From a virus: a DNA stretch of 23,206 bases. Below the pieces are notes generated by a model. The model was not told where the DNA came from. It ran no database searches and saw only the letters and a program-made list of their open reading frames with translations. Below are positions 15,666 to 22,383 of the stretch, one piece after another (position 1 is the stretch's first letter; each line of letters begins with the position of its first letter). The stretch lies in the IMG/VR virus record IMGVR_UViG_3300020172_001089, positions 1 to 23,206 of that record; one strand, written 5' to 3'. A program made the position numbers and the translations under genes.

Positions 15666-16586
15666 TTATTCCTGCGTTTTTACAGTTTGCCAAGTGGTTG
15701 ACTGCGCGGTGTTTACTTCTCCCCAGCCCGGCGTTTGTGCAGCGTTAATTGTTGCCCAAGTGGTTGACTGCGCGGTACTTACATTTGCCCAGCCTGATGT
15801 TTGTGCTGCGTTAATTGTTCCCCAATTTGCAGTCTGCGCATCATTGATGATCTCCCACAAAAGACGGGCAAGGATTGAATCGGCCCCCACCGCACTGTCT
15901 TGTATGGTAGCAAGAAAGACGGCTGAAGCCAAGAGTGAATCCAGGGCAGTCGCCACTTCACTGACTTCTGCGCCAAAAATAGACGGGGCCACCAAAGTGT
16001 CGTCAAGACCCGTGGCTGTTTCCGCCACTGCAACCCCAAACCCAGCAGCGGCAGCAAAAGTATCGGACCCCGTGGCCGTATCCACAAAAGACGCCAAGAA
16101 GTCTGCATTTGAACTTGGGGTGTCCAGGGCCGCTGCTAACTCTTGAATGAATACGCTGTACTCAAGTCCCGCAAAGAGTAGATCAGATGCGGTGGTGGTT
16201 TCAGAGATTAAAGCTGCAAAATCTACTTGGGCTGCGACGGTCTCTGACACACTGGCAGTATCCGCGTACACCGCTTCAAAAGTTGCCAAAGAAGCAACCG
16301 TGTCTGCTGCTGTGGCAACGTCTTCAATGTACGCCGGGAAAATCACCAAAGCGGACGGTGTATCCAGGGCAGTGCTTGTGTCTTCTACAGACGCATTGAA
16401 AACGGACTCCGCAACAAAAACAATTTCGCTGGCTAAAACCGTTTCTGCGTTGATTGGCGCAAACAGAGCAACTGCGTTGTTTGTATCTAACGCCGTTACG
16501 GCTTCATCAATTGCACTGTCATAAACGGTGCCGTCTTCTGCTAGAGCGGCAAAAGGCGCAGCGGCAAATGCGGAAGTGCCGAACAC
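15666..16586 (-). CDS. Repeat protein with 20-residue units and C-terminal Trp hendecads
   Basis: The product has 306 residues. It starts at GTG (16586), six bases after the previous stop, without a clear Shine-Dalgarno, so translation is probably coupled. After MFGTSAFAAAPFA, residues about 29-240 consist of about ten units of 20-21 residues with the consensus TATAxDTxxAxxxFxAxIxE. Residues 244-306 switch to six units of 11 residues, each starting with Trp (W-x-x-I/V-N-x-A-Q-T/S-x-x). From memory, similar Ser/Ala/Asp repeat proteins precede fibre genes in aquatic phages. I infer an elongated virion component, with the hendecads possibly forming a trimeric coiled coil. No enzymatic motif is visible. 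Confidence 0.85.
   Translation of the reverse strand: MFGTSAFAAAPFAALAEDGTVYDSAIDEAVTALDTNNAVALFAPINAETVLASEIVFVAESVFNASVEDTSTALDTPSALVIFPAYIEDVATAADTVASLATFEAVYADTASVSETVAAQVDFAALISETTTASDLLFAGLEYSVFIQELAAALDTPSSNADFLASFVDTATGSDTFAAAAGFGVAVAETATGLDDTLVAPSIFGAEVSEVATALDSLLASAVFLATIQDSAVGADSILARLLWEIINDAQTANWGTINAAQTSGWANVSTAQSTTWATINAAQTPGWGEVNTAQSTTWQTVKTQE
15669..15857 (-). repeat. Six Trp-led 11-residue repeats
   Basis: Residues 244-306 read as WEIINDAQTAN, WGTINAAQTSG, then four further units with Trp at position 1 and Ile/Val at position 4. The period is exactly 11 residues (33 bases), and alternate units resemble each other more (NAAQT against TAQST), hinting at a 22-residue duplication. 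Confidence 0.9.
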
Positions 16587-16592
16587 AAAGGA

Positions 16593-17168
16593 TTACGCAG
16601 CGTCGAGGCTGAACGTGTAGGTCACGTTGAGTGTGTCGCCGCTCACCACGGTACGGTCGCCAGGGGACTGGAAGTCGGCTTCAGAGAACAAAACCCCCGA
16701 AGTGCCACTACTCACGGTGCACAGGAACGCGCCTGCAACAACGCCACCAGCACCAGAAATGCTGAACGAGGAGGGAGCCGCAGAATTGCTGATGACAGAC
16801 GGGTCAGCAGTGGTGGCCGTGCCAAACGTCACAGCCTTGCGTGCACCACTGTAGTTGGTGAACTCAGTCCATGCTTTGGAAGCCAGGGTATCCGTAGCAG
16901 CGTATGTCGTGCCAGAGCCAGGGCCAGTCACCAAACCAAGGAAGAAAGCCGCTGTATAGGCGCTCCCTTTGAAGTACTGGGTGTTCATGTTTTGCAGCCC
17001 CTCGTTGACCACAAGGTTGTGCATCTTGTCTTCCCATTTCAGATTGCCGTCTTTGTCCAGGCACTGAACGTGAAACACGCCCCCGGCATAAGCATCGTTT
17101 TGCAGGGCCGTGCCAGCAATCAAACCCGCAGTTACGGCGTCGGTAGATTGAGCTTTTTCGTTGAACAT
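16593..17168 (-). CDS. Conserved virion-type protein (KDGNLKWED family)
   Basis: The product has 191 residues and starts at the ATG at 17168 with a strong AAGGAG. Key segments are FHVQCLDKDGNLKWEDKMHN, LVVNEGLQNMNTQYFKGS, AAFFLGLVTGPG, ASKAWTEFTNYSGARKA and a C-terminal GDRTVVSGDTLNVTYTFSL. From memory, this family (DKDGNxKWxxxxxNLVVxxGL ... YxGL) is very common among phage structural genes near fibres, and its exact role is unsettled. Beta-rich composition and place between two virion-like genes support a structural role. Confidence 0.87.
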   Translation of the reverse strand: MFNEKAQSTDAVTAGLIAGTALQNDAYAGGVFHVQCLDKDGNLKWEDKMHNLVVNEGLQNMNTQYFKGSAYTAAFFLGLVTGPGSGTTYAATDTLASKAWTEFTNYSGARKAVTFGTATTADPSVISNSAAPSSFSISGAGGVVAGAFLCTVSSGTSGVLFSEADFQSPGDRTVVSGDTLNVTYTFSLDAA

Positions 17169-17178
17169 AGGGGGCTCC

Positions 17179-17601
17179 TTAAGCGAGTCGAATGAGTGCC
17201 GATGTGCTGGTGTTTGCAGGCATCGTCACAGGGAAGGTGTTGGTTGATGTTTTGTTGCTGCCAAAGTCCAAGACGCATACAGCGCCATTAGCCCCCGGCG
17301 TGTAAATCAAAGCCCCTCTGGCCGTGATTGCCCCCGTCCAAGAAGGAGAGGAGAAATTGACGTACACAATACTGCCAGAAGAGGCCAGCGTAGTGCCAAT
17401 TGTTGCCGTGACAATTTGCCCGCCCGCAACATAGTTACCGCCAGTGGCTTCGTCCGCCGTAGTGTACTCGGTGGTGTTCTGATCCAGTGTGGCGGCATTG
17501 GTGTACAGCGCCAAATAGAAAGTGTCGGTTGCAAAGTTGATCGTGCCGTTTATCAGCCCCGAGCGAAGAGTGTTGCAACTGAAGTTGCCTTGGAAGGCCA
17601 T
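17179..17601 (-). CDS. Small beta-rich virion-type protein
   Basis: The product has 140 residues: MAFQGNFSCNTLRSGLINGT, TDTFYLALYTNAATLDQNTT, a Gly/Thr-rich beta middle and a TMPANTSTSALIRLA end. The ATG at 17601 overlaps the previous stop by one base (TGATG), with GGGG upstream. The pattern NTLRxGLxNGT...FYLALYTxxATL..TTxY resembles small proteins that commonly precede the KDGNLKWED family gene in phages (from memory). A structural role is inferred. Confidence 0.85.
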   Translation of the reverse strand: MAFQGNFSCNTLRSGLINGTINFATDTFYLALYTNAATLDQNTTEYTTADEATGGNYVAGGQIVTATIGTTLASSGSIVYVNFSSPSWTGAITARGALIYTPGANGAVCVLDFGSNKTSTNTFPVTMPANTSTSALIRLA

Positions 17602-18581
17602 CAGCGAACCCCGCTATTTTGCGGCAGGGGCGACTGCCGATACTGGCCACTGCGGTACGCATCGCTGCGCTCCAGGCCATCCCCCAGACGCTGGGCCAAT
17701 GCAAGTGCTTCTTTGTACTTGGCATCGTACAAACCAATCAAGTCTTGCTCACCCTTCATGAAGGTGTATGCCTCAACCAAAGACCCATACAGCAACACGC
17801 TGTCAAAGTTGTCGCCCAGCCAAGTGCGTCCATTTGCGTTGTCAACTGCTGTAACTGTGATTGTGAAAAGAGTGCCTGTGCCGCCAACATAAGAAGCGCT
17901 TGTCGTCAGAACGTCACCAACAACATAGTACGCACCGCCGTTAACAAGGGTTACGCTTGTAACAATGTTGCCAGACACCACGATAGTAGCAGCGGCTGAA
18001 TTCCCCGTGCCACCGGTTAATGGTACGTTGTAATAAGTTCCGTTAGTCAAGCTACTACCAGTGGTAGTAATTGACGCCGCCGTTGCTACGCCTTGAATAA
18101 TTGATTGCGGGTAATAGTAGTAGTGCAACTCAACGTCATAGACCGCATCAGGTGTAGGGCCAAGAATGAACGACAGCTCGTTGGTAATTACAGGGGACGC
18201 ATCGTTTGAAGTTGTTGGGCCAAACAGTGCGTAGTACTTGGGCGTCGCCGTGTCCGTGGCTTTGGGGTACGCCTGACGAATGAAGTTCACGTCCTTGTTG
18301 AGCAAGAATTCTTGCCCGTCAGCAGTGACGACTGCCAACGAAAACGTGGAAAGAAAGTCTGCCGGGCACGACAAATACTTGTTGCCCGTAGACGTTACCC
18401 CCGTCACGTTTTTACGCAGCGAGGGGAACTGCACCGAGTTGTATATACGTTGTTCAGCCTGCGTGATGAAAGTATTGATCTGTGTCTGAGCAGACACAGT
18501 ACTCCCACTAGCAAGGTATACAGCCGGAAACTGATTTTCGGTGTATGACTGAATTGCGTTATACAAATCGGTGTAGTTCAT
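17601..18581 (-). CDS. Conserved virion/adaptor-like protein with an inserted Gly-rich beta module
   Basis: The product has 326 residues and starts at the ATG at 18581, overlapping the previous stop as ATGA. Conserved segments are FITQAEQRIYNSVQFPSLRK, KYLSCPADFLSTFSLAVV, EFLLNKDVNFIRQAYP, DVELHYYYYPQSI and TWLGDNFDSVLLYGSLVEAY followed by a YDAKYKEAL helix. From memory, this family is widespread in aquatic phages, close to head-tail adaptor genes, and its helix-strand layout is adaptor-like. I rate the exact function as open. Residues about 166-250 (VPLTGGTGNSAAATIVVSG to GGTGTLFTITVTAV) are an insert that separates YYYYPQSI from TWLGDN, which in relatives as I recall them lie close together. 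Confidence 0.85.
   Translation of the reverse strand: MNYTDLYNAIQSYTENQFPAVYLASGSTVSAQTQINTFITQAEQRIYNSVQFPSLRKNVTGVTSTGNKYLSCPADFLSTFSLAVVTADGQEFLLNKDVNFIRQAYPKATDTATPKYYALFGPTTSNDASPVITNELSFILGPTPDAVYDVELHYYYYPQSIIQGVATAASITTTGSSLTNGTYYNVPLTGGTGNSAAATIVVSGNIVTSVTLVNGGAYYVVGDVLTTSASYVGGTGTLFTITVTAVDNANGRTWLGDNFDSVLLYGSLVEAYTFMKGEQDLIGLYDAKYKEALALAQRLGDGLERSDAYRSGQYRQSPLPQNSGVR
17832..18086 (-). other. Gly-rich beta insertion module in the conserved virion/adaptor-like gene
   Basis: Residues about 166-250 contain GTYYNVPLTGGTGNSAAATI, VTSVTLVNGGAYYVVGDVLT and GGTGTLFTITVTAV. This differs from the modules in the hub and adaptor genes and looks like another inserted beta domain. Confidence 0.65.
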
Positions 18582-18778
18582 GCCATCGGGCCTCGGGCCA
18601 TTTTGCCTTTGGTCTGCGCTTTACCGCCACGCACCACAATACCAGAGGTCTTCATGGGCGGGTAGTCTTGACTGCGCGTATTGGCCACGGCCACGTTTGC
18701 TTTGCGCATCGTCTCTTTGGCTGGCTCTTCGCCAACAATCACGTTGGCTACTTTGGTTGCTTGCTTGTAGGTCGCCAT
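18578..18778 (-). CDS. Small basic protein ending in TKGKMARGPMA
   Basis: The product has 66 residues: MATYKQATKVANVIVGEEPA, then a basic middle and SGIVVRGGKAQTKGKMARGP. I chose the ATG at 18778, directly after the previous stop, with GGGGG upstream. A start six codons earlier would lie inside the previous gene. From memory, the ending (I)(V)xRGxGAxTKGxxARGPMA recurs in small phage proteins. It is Lys/Arg-rich with few acidic residues in the second half. Function unknown; DNA binding or virion association is possible. Confidence 0.8.
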   Translation of the reverse strand: MATYKQATKVANVIVGEEPAKETMRKANVAVANTRSQDYPPMKTSGIVVRGGKAQTKGKMARGPMA

Positions 18779-18779
18779 A

Positions 18780-18971
18780 TCAGCCCCCACGACCAACGCT
18801 GCGCTGGTTCATGATTTTGGCCTTGTTGCGCCCGTATTTCAGCATGTCGCTGTTGGTCTTGCCGCCAGCTCTGAGCTTGGTCATAGGCTTGCCAGGGTGC
18901 AGCTTTTTCTCATGCTTATGCACCGCGCCTGCGATCATTTTCTTGTCTTGTGCCAAGTCTTTCTTGTCCAT
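18780..18971 (-). CDS. Small Lys-rich protein (MDKKDLAQDKKMI family)
   Basis: The product has 63 residues, with a strong AAGGAG six bases before the ATG. It contains MDKKDLAQDKKMIAGAVHKH, HPGKPMTKLRAGGKTNSDML and KYGRNKAKIMNQRS. It is rich in Lys and Arg with a helical N-terminus. From memory, close relatives occur in many aquatic phage structural operons. Function unknown. The strong ribosome binding site suggests high expression, as expected for a virion-associated or DNA-binding protein. Confidence 0.82.
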   Translation of the reverse strand: MDKKDLAQDKKMIAGAVHKHEKKLHPGKPMTKLRAGGKTNSDMLKYGRNKAKIMNQRSVGRGG

Positions 18972-18981
18972 CTTCGACTCC

Positions 18982-19410
18982 TTATGTCGTTGCTACCGTA
19001 ACTGTACCCAATTGCACGCTCAAAACCAAGTTATTTGGTGTCAAAGCTGCATCAAAAAATTCTGAACCCCCGACGGGTGTCCAGCCCCACTGAAAAATTC
19101 TGCTGCCCCCGCTGAGAATCCCCTGGGCATCAGCCGCCGAACTGTTGGTCAGTTCAATTTGCAAACCGGTCCGACCAGACACTTTGTAGCTGAGATCAGG
19201 CCGGGGGTCGCGTATCCCTTGCGGGTCATCCACCGGGTACATACCCAGTTGCAACTGCGGCTGATCCGGGTCCCAACACTGGGGGCACACCTTGAGATCA
19301 TATACCTTGGTCTTGACAACTTCTTTGCGCAGCGTGGTCAACTTGAAGCGAAAACCACAACGGTCACACTCCGCAATCGAGTTCTTGCCAGACGCAAACC
19401 TATTGCCCAT
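18982..19410 (-). CDS. CxxC zinc-ribbon protein with C-terminal beta domain
   Basis: The product has 142 residues. I chose the ATG at 19410 (MGNRFASGKNSIAECDRCGF), which overlaps the previous stop as TAATG. Two pairs of cysteines (C15/C18 and C42/C45) should bind one zinc ion. They are followed by the conserved CWDPDQPQLQLGMYPVDDPQ segment. A beta-rich C-terminal part (about 75-142) follows. From memory, this ribbon is a frequent neighbour of the gp11-like adaptor gene in aquatic phages. Its role is unknown; protein-protein contact in the neck is one possibility, DNA binding another. Confidence 0.87.
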   Translation of the reverse strand: MGNRFASGKNSIAECDRCGFRFKLTTLRKEVVKTKVYDLKVCPQCWDPDQPQLQLGMYPVDDPQGIRDPRPDLSYKVSGRTGLQIELTNSSAADAQGILSGGSRIFQWGWTPVGGSEFFDAALTPNNLVLSVQLGTVTVATT

Positions 19411-20351
19411 TAAGTGCCACCCCCAATGAACATCTGCCGGGGCACAAGCCGCAGAGCTGCACGTTCTTGGTCTTCGTCCGCAGCCGTCATCCAAGCCTCG
19501 TCATACTGCTGTTTGAGCACCCCCAGGCGCTCCATGCCACCGGGCACTTTGAGCGCAATGTAGTAGGCCAGTCCTGCTGCCATGCAGGGGATGAAGCGGA
19601 AAGGCACGTCCATGACGTTCACGCCACCGCCAGCATCCTGCACCCGGCGCATGCGCCAGTAGACAAACTGATAGGTCTGGGAGCCGTCAGGTGTGGGCCA
19701 CACAGTGACACGGGGGGCATTGTTGACGCGGATAGGGTTACCCGCCGCAGGGGTCTGCTGAGTCGTGCCGATCTGTGCACGGAACACGTTACTAAGGGTA
19801 TTGCCTGAGATGTAGTTGTAGAACACAGTCTCTGTGCCGCCAGCAGTCACGATGTCCACGTACCCAATGGCCGGGAGCCCCACAACCGAGTTCAACGTGA
19901 TCGTTGCCGCGGTCAAGTCTTGGGACACAAACGTCGAAGCGGTGGTAGCAATCTGCCCGTCCAAGCGCTGATACCAGACCTGGATGGGCCGGGCCTGATT
20001 GAGCTTGTTGGGGATGGTTGCGTAGGTGGACACGCTGATGCGCGTGATCGTCAAATCGGCTTGGTTGGCCAGGATGTTTGCATTGGTGCGGATCACATGA
20101 TCCAGCAAATCCACGGTGTCTGTTGGGACGGCGTAGGTGTTCAGCCCTTGCGTCAGGGTGATCGTGCCCTGCTCAAACGTCCACATATTGATGCCGCGGT
20201 TGGCCCAGTCAGCAAACAGTAAGTTAAGAGACCGACGCGCCGTCTTGAGGTCATAACCCGTGCGCATCTCTGAACCCGCACGTTCAAACGCCTCCTCGAC
20301 CAACTCGGTGAGGTCAAGGTTAAAGCCTGATTGTCCAGAGGTGACTGCCAT
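19410..20351 (-). CDS. Head-tail adaptor-like protein (T7 gp11 tail tubular A-like)
   Basis: The product has 313 residues and starts at the ATG at 20351. The N-terminal FNLDLTELVEEAFERAGSEM and RTGYDLKTARRSLNLLFADW helices, then NRGINMWTFEQGTITLTQG, are the conserved start of podoviral adaptor proteins. PRVTVWPTPDGSQ, YQFVYWRMRRVQDAG and a C-terminal helical region (RFIPCMAAGLAYYIALKVPG) follow. I infer a dodecameric ring between portal and tail hub. Residues about 133-209 form a beta insert (TAATITLNSVVGLPAIGYVD, TETVFYNYISGNTLSNVFRA) between VWYQRLD and APRVTVWPTP. The insert resembles the duplicated module in the tail hub gene. Confidence 0.88.
   Translation of the reverse strand: MAVTSGQSGFNLDLTELVEEAFERAGSEMRTGYDLKTARRSLNLLFADWANRGINMWTFEQGTITLTQGLNTYAVPTDTVDLLDHVIRTNANILANQADLTITRISVSTYATIPNKLNQARPIQVWYQRLDGQIATTASTFVSQDLTAATITLNSVVGLPAIGYVDIVTAGGTETVFYNYISGNTLSNVFRAQIGTTQQTPAAGNPIRVNNAPRVTVWPTPDGSQTYQFVYWRMRRVQDAGGGVNVMDVPFRFIPCMAAGLAYYIALKVPGGMERLGVLKQQYDEAWMTAADEDQERAALRLVPRQMFIGGGT
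19725..19955 (-). other. Beta insertion module in the adaptor-like gene
   Basis: Residues 133-209 follow the same scheme as the two modules at 5875-6246: a T-x-I-x-(V/L) strand, a hydrophobic strand preceding (E/T)xVxFYNYIS or ExISYSG, then a TL(S/T)xxxRxxxGTT turn and an Ala-containing end. Identity is modest, so common origin is inferred, not proven. Confidence 0.6.
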
Positions 20352-20353
20352 GA

Positions 20354-21511
20354 TTAGAACGGGGCGGAAGTGTAGACGCCGCCTCCTGCATCTGGTGGAG
20401 GGGGTGGCGGAGGGGGTTTAGGCATTGTCAAACCAGGGTCCAGCGGCTGTGGGGCCACGACCGGGGGACGGTATGACGGAGGCTGCAAATACTGCTGCAA
20501 CGCATCCAGGCCACCGTACTGCTGGCGCTGTTGTTGCCCAAATTGGGCTTGCTGCTGCATCTGGTTTTGCATCTGCCCGTAGCCGTAGTCTTGTTGGGGC
20601 ATTTGTCGCCCGTACCCACCACGACCACCAAAGCCACCGCCCATGCGACCGCCAAACGCACCACGACCGCCGCCGTAGCCGCCACGACCGTAGTCAGGCA
20701 TGCCCATTCTGTTGTCGATGCGCTGATTGCCGTAAGTTCCGGGGGTATACAGGGTCAATGCGTCCATCATTCCTGGGTCGGGTTGCTGCGGCATCACCGC
20801 AGGCATGGCTCTGAACCCTGTGTCACCCATCTGCCCTTGTTGGGGCTGCTGGAACCCGCGCAGCTTGCCCTGCAAGTCTTGCAACTGCTGAAACATGGGG
20901 GCTTTTTGCATGTACTCGTTCATCTGGCGACCAAGGTCTTGCTCCTGCTTCTGGTACGCCTGGAAGTCCGGGTTGTCCATGTACGCAGGGCGCTGACCCA
21001 TTGGTTGAGGCATTTGGTTGGCAGCACCAAGTTGTCCCATTTGCTGGTGCCGCATGAAGGCTTGTGCTGCTTGCTGGTCAAACGGACCCGGCGTCTGCTG
21101 CCCTTGCTGCTGACCAAAACTGTTTCTATAGTTCTGATAGGCTTGTTGGTCTTGTTGCAACTGTTGCTCAGGAGAACGCATCGCCTGATCTTGCGTACGT
21201 GGCGTCGCACGATATTGCTCAAAGGATTGGGGTTGATTGGGCTGTTGCTGCTGCCCACCAAACGGGTTCTGCATTGGCTGCATGCCATACGGCTGCTGTT
21301 GCTGCATGCCATACGGACTGCCGCCGCCAAAATCATTTATACCTGGACCAAAGCCGCTTGATCGCTGACCACCGCCCATACCCCCACCAAGATTGTTCAT
21401 GTACGGCTGCGCGTAGGAAGGGACGCCCCCGCCCGGCTGCGCACCTGCGTTGCCCATGGGTTGTTGCCCCATCCCGCCCGAACCGCCTGCACTGCCTGCG
21501 CCACCACTCAT
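20354..21511 (-). CDS. Gly/Gln-rich, mostly disordered protein with RGG patch
   Basis: The product has 385 residues, starting at the ATG at 21511 (ATGA overlap). It is dominated by Gln, Gly, Met, Pro and Tyr. Residues 1-66 are Gly-rich and residues 67-170 Gln-rich. A short helix-like region spans 180-220 (FQAYQKQEQDLGRQMNEYMQ). Residues 275-302 are an RGG-type patch (GRGGYGGGRGAFGGRMGGGF). Residues 303-345 are Gln/Tyr-rich, and 366-373 are eight consecutive Pro. I do not recognise a family. It lies between small basic genes and the adaptor. The composition is like nucleic-acid-binding prion-like proteins, but this could equally be a flexible virion or scaffold protein. Confidence 0.85.
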   Translation of the reverse strand: MSGGAGSAGGSGGMGQQPMGNAGAQPGGGVPSYAQPYMNNLGGGMGGGQRSSGFGPGINDFGGGSPYGMQQQQPYGMQPMQNPFGGQQQQPNQPQSFEQYRATPRTQDQAMRSPEQQLQQDQQAYQNYRNSFGQQQGQQTPGPFDQQAAQAFMRHQQMGQLGAANQMPQPMGQRPAYMDNPDFQAYQKQEQDLGRQMNEYMQKAPMFQQLQDLQGKLRGFQQPQQGQMGDTGFRAMPAVMPQQPDPGMMDALTLYTPGTYGNQRIDNRMGMPDYGRGGYGGGRGAFGGRMGGGFGGRGGYGRQMPQQDYGYGQMQNQMQQQAQFGQQQRQQYGGLDALQQYLQPPSYRPPVVAPQPLDPGLTMPKPPPPPPPPDAGGGVYTSAPF

Positions 21512-21744
21512 GATCTGTACCCCGCTGTTTTCTTTGCGATGCTTTTGGGTTGCGCCACAAACTGTTTACCCGCCGCCTTGCCTGCACGTTTTGCCCGCGT
21601 TGTCGCAGCATACTCGGCAGGACTCAGGCTCTTGATCGCCGCTTCAGGCAAGTACCGCTCCCCCGTCTTGGACGAAGGCTTCCCCGACTTGGTACGCCAT
21701 TTCTGGTCGCCCCAATTTTTCAGGGAAGTCTGCGGTGCTTTCAA
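21508..21744 (-). CDS. Small basic protein (WRTKSGKPS...GERYLP family), TTG start
   Basis: The product has 78 residues. It starts at TTG (21744), which overlaps the previous stop as TTGA. There is no ATG in frame before its conserved core, and GGGGG lies about nine bases upstream. Key segments are NWGDQKWRTKSGKPSSKTGE, RYLPEAAIKSLSPAEYAATT and KQFVAQPKSIAKKTAG. From memory this is a phage domain of unknown function (I believe DUF5872), which also appears in some large eukaryotic viruses. It is strongly positive. A virion or DNA-binding role is inferred. Confidence 0.83.
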   Translation of the reverse strand: MKAPQTSLKNWGDQKWRTKSGKPSSKTGERYLPEAAIKSLSPAEYAATTRAKRAGKAAGKQFVAQPKSIAKKTAGYRS

Positions 21745-22016
21745 TCGCGGTAGCCCCCGCCAGCAGCCTTGTACTTCTTGGCTACCAACTGTGCTTTACG
21801 AGCAGACCACTGACCTGCGCCAGTGCCGTGGGTTGCCGCTGCCTTCACCTGGGAGACGATCTTCTTGCGAAGACCGGGCTTGGTGTAATTGCCAGCAGCA
21901 TTCACCGTTCCACCTTCTTTGTACTCAGTGAAATCGGTGTCATCCCGGCGCTTCTTACGCTTGGCTCCGGGCATTTTGGAGGGGTTGATGTCCCCCATCC
22001 CACGGCTGGCAATCAT
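21741..22016 (-). CDS. Small basic protein (SRGMGDINPSKMPGAKRKKR)
   Basis: The product has 91 residues. I chose the ATG at 22016, one base after the previous stop; a second ATG six codons later is possible. It begins MIASRGMGDINPSKMPGAKR, with a KRKKRR cluster at 19-24, then TEYKEGGTVNAAGNYTKPGL, a RKKIVSQVKAA helix, GTGAGQWSARKAQLVAKKYK and an AAGGGYRD end. From memory, the MASRGMGxINPSKMPxxKxxKRKD start is common in aquatic phage structural regions. Highly basic and probably nucleic-acid-binding; the function is not known to me. Confidence 0.83.
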   Translation of the reverse strand: MIASRGMGDINPSKMPGAKRKKRRDDTDFTEYKEGGTVNAAGNYTKPGLRKKIVSQVKAAATHGTGAGQWSARKAQLVAKKYKAAGGGYRD

Positions 22017-22017
22017 C

Positions 22018-22383
22018 TCAGCACTTTCCGCCAGACTTCATGCCCAGGGGCTTGGAGCCAGCCATCTTGACCATCGTGCCCTTGGTTTTACCCTTGGAAG
22101 CGATGCCGTCACGGCTGGGGGCACCAGTTTTGACGCTGCCCATCTTGGCGTTGGTGATGCCACCGGACGCCATTTTCTTTGTGCCCATTGCTTTCTTTTT
22201 AGCAATCATTTCCATGAAAGGGTTTGCTTTAGCCATATCACCACCTCTTTTAAAAGACTTGCCTTTGTCGGCGTTGCTGAAATCTTTGCCCACGGATTGT
22301 GGGACTCCTACCTTCTTGGCAAACGATGGGTTGTGGGCCACCGCAGCCATGAAATTGTGCTGTTTCTTACTTGTTGACGGCAT
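22018..22383 (-). CDS. Small basic protein (SKKQHNFMAAVAHNPSFAKKVG)
   Basis: The product has 121 residues. It starts at the ATG at 22383, overlapping the previous gene by 17 bases. Residues 4-38 form a conserved helical segment (TSKKQHNFMAAVAHNPSFAK, then GVPQSVGKDF). The rest is Lys/Gly/Met-rich with MASGGITNAK (71-80) and DGIASKGKTKGT (92-103). From memory, the N-terminal segment is a recurrent small domain in aquatic phages. The GI-(A)xKGKTKG motif resembles the GIVVRGGKAQTKG stretch in the protein encoded at 18578-18778. Function unknown; strongly positive. Confidence 0.83.
   Translation of the reverse strand: MPSTSKKQHNFMAAVAHNPSFAKKVGVPQSVGKDFSNADKGKSFKRGGDMAKANPFMEMIAKKKAMGTKKMASGGITNAKMGSVKTGAPSRDGIASKGKTKGTMVKMAGSKPLGMKSGGKC

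Noticed and set aside
17604-17640. CCGC-AAAATA-GCGG hairpin at the end of the virion/adaptor-like gene
   Set aside because: The stem has only four pairs, lies inside coding sequence and has no T-tract. It is too weak to call a terminator or regulator.
20531-21361. Leu/His-rich plus-strand open frame opposite the Gly/Gln-rich gene
   Set aside because: Gln, Gly and Met codons read backwards give Leu, Ala and His. The minus frame has proper overlaps with both neighbours and the plus frame has none.
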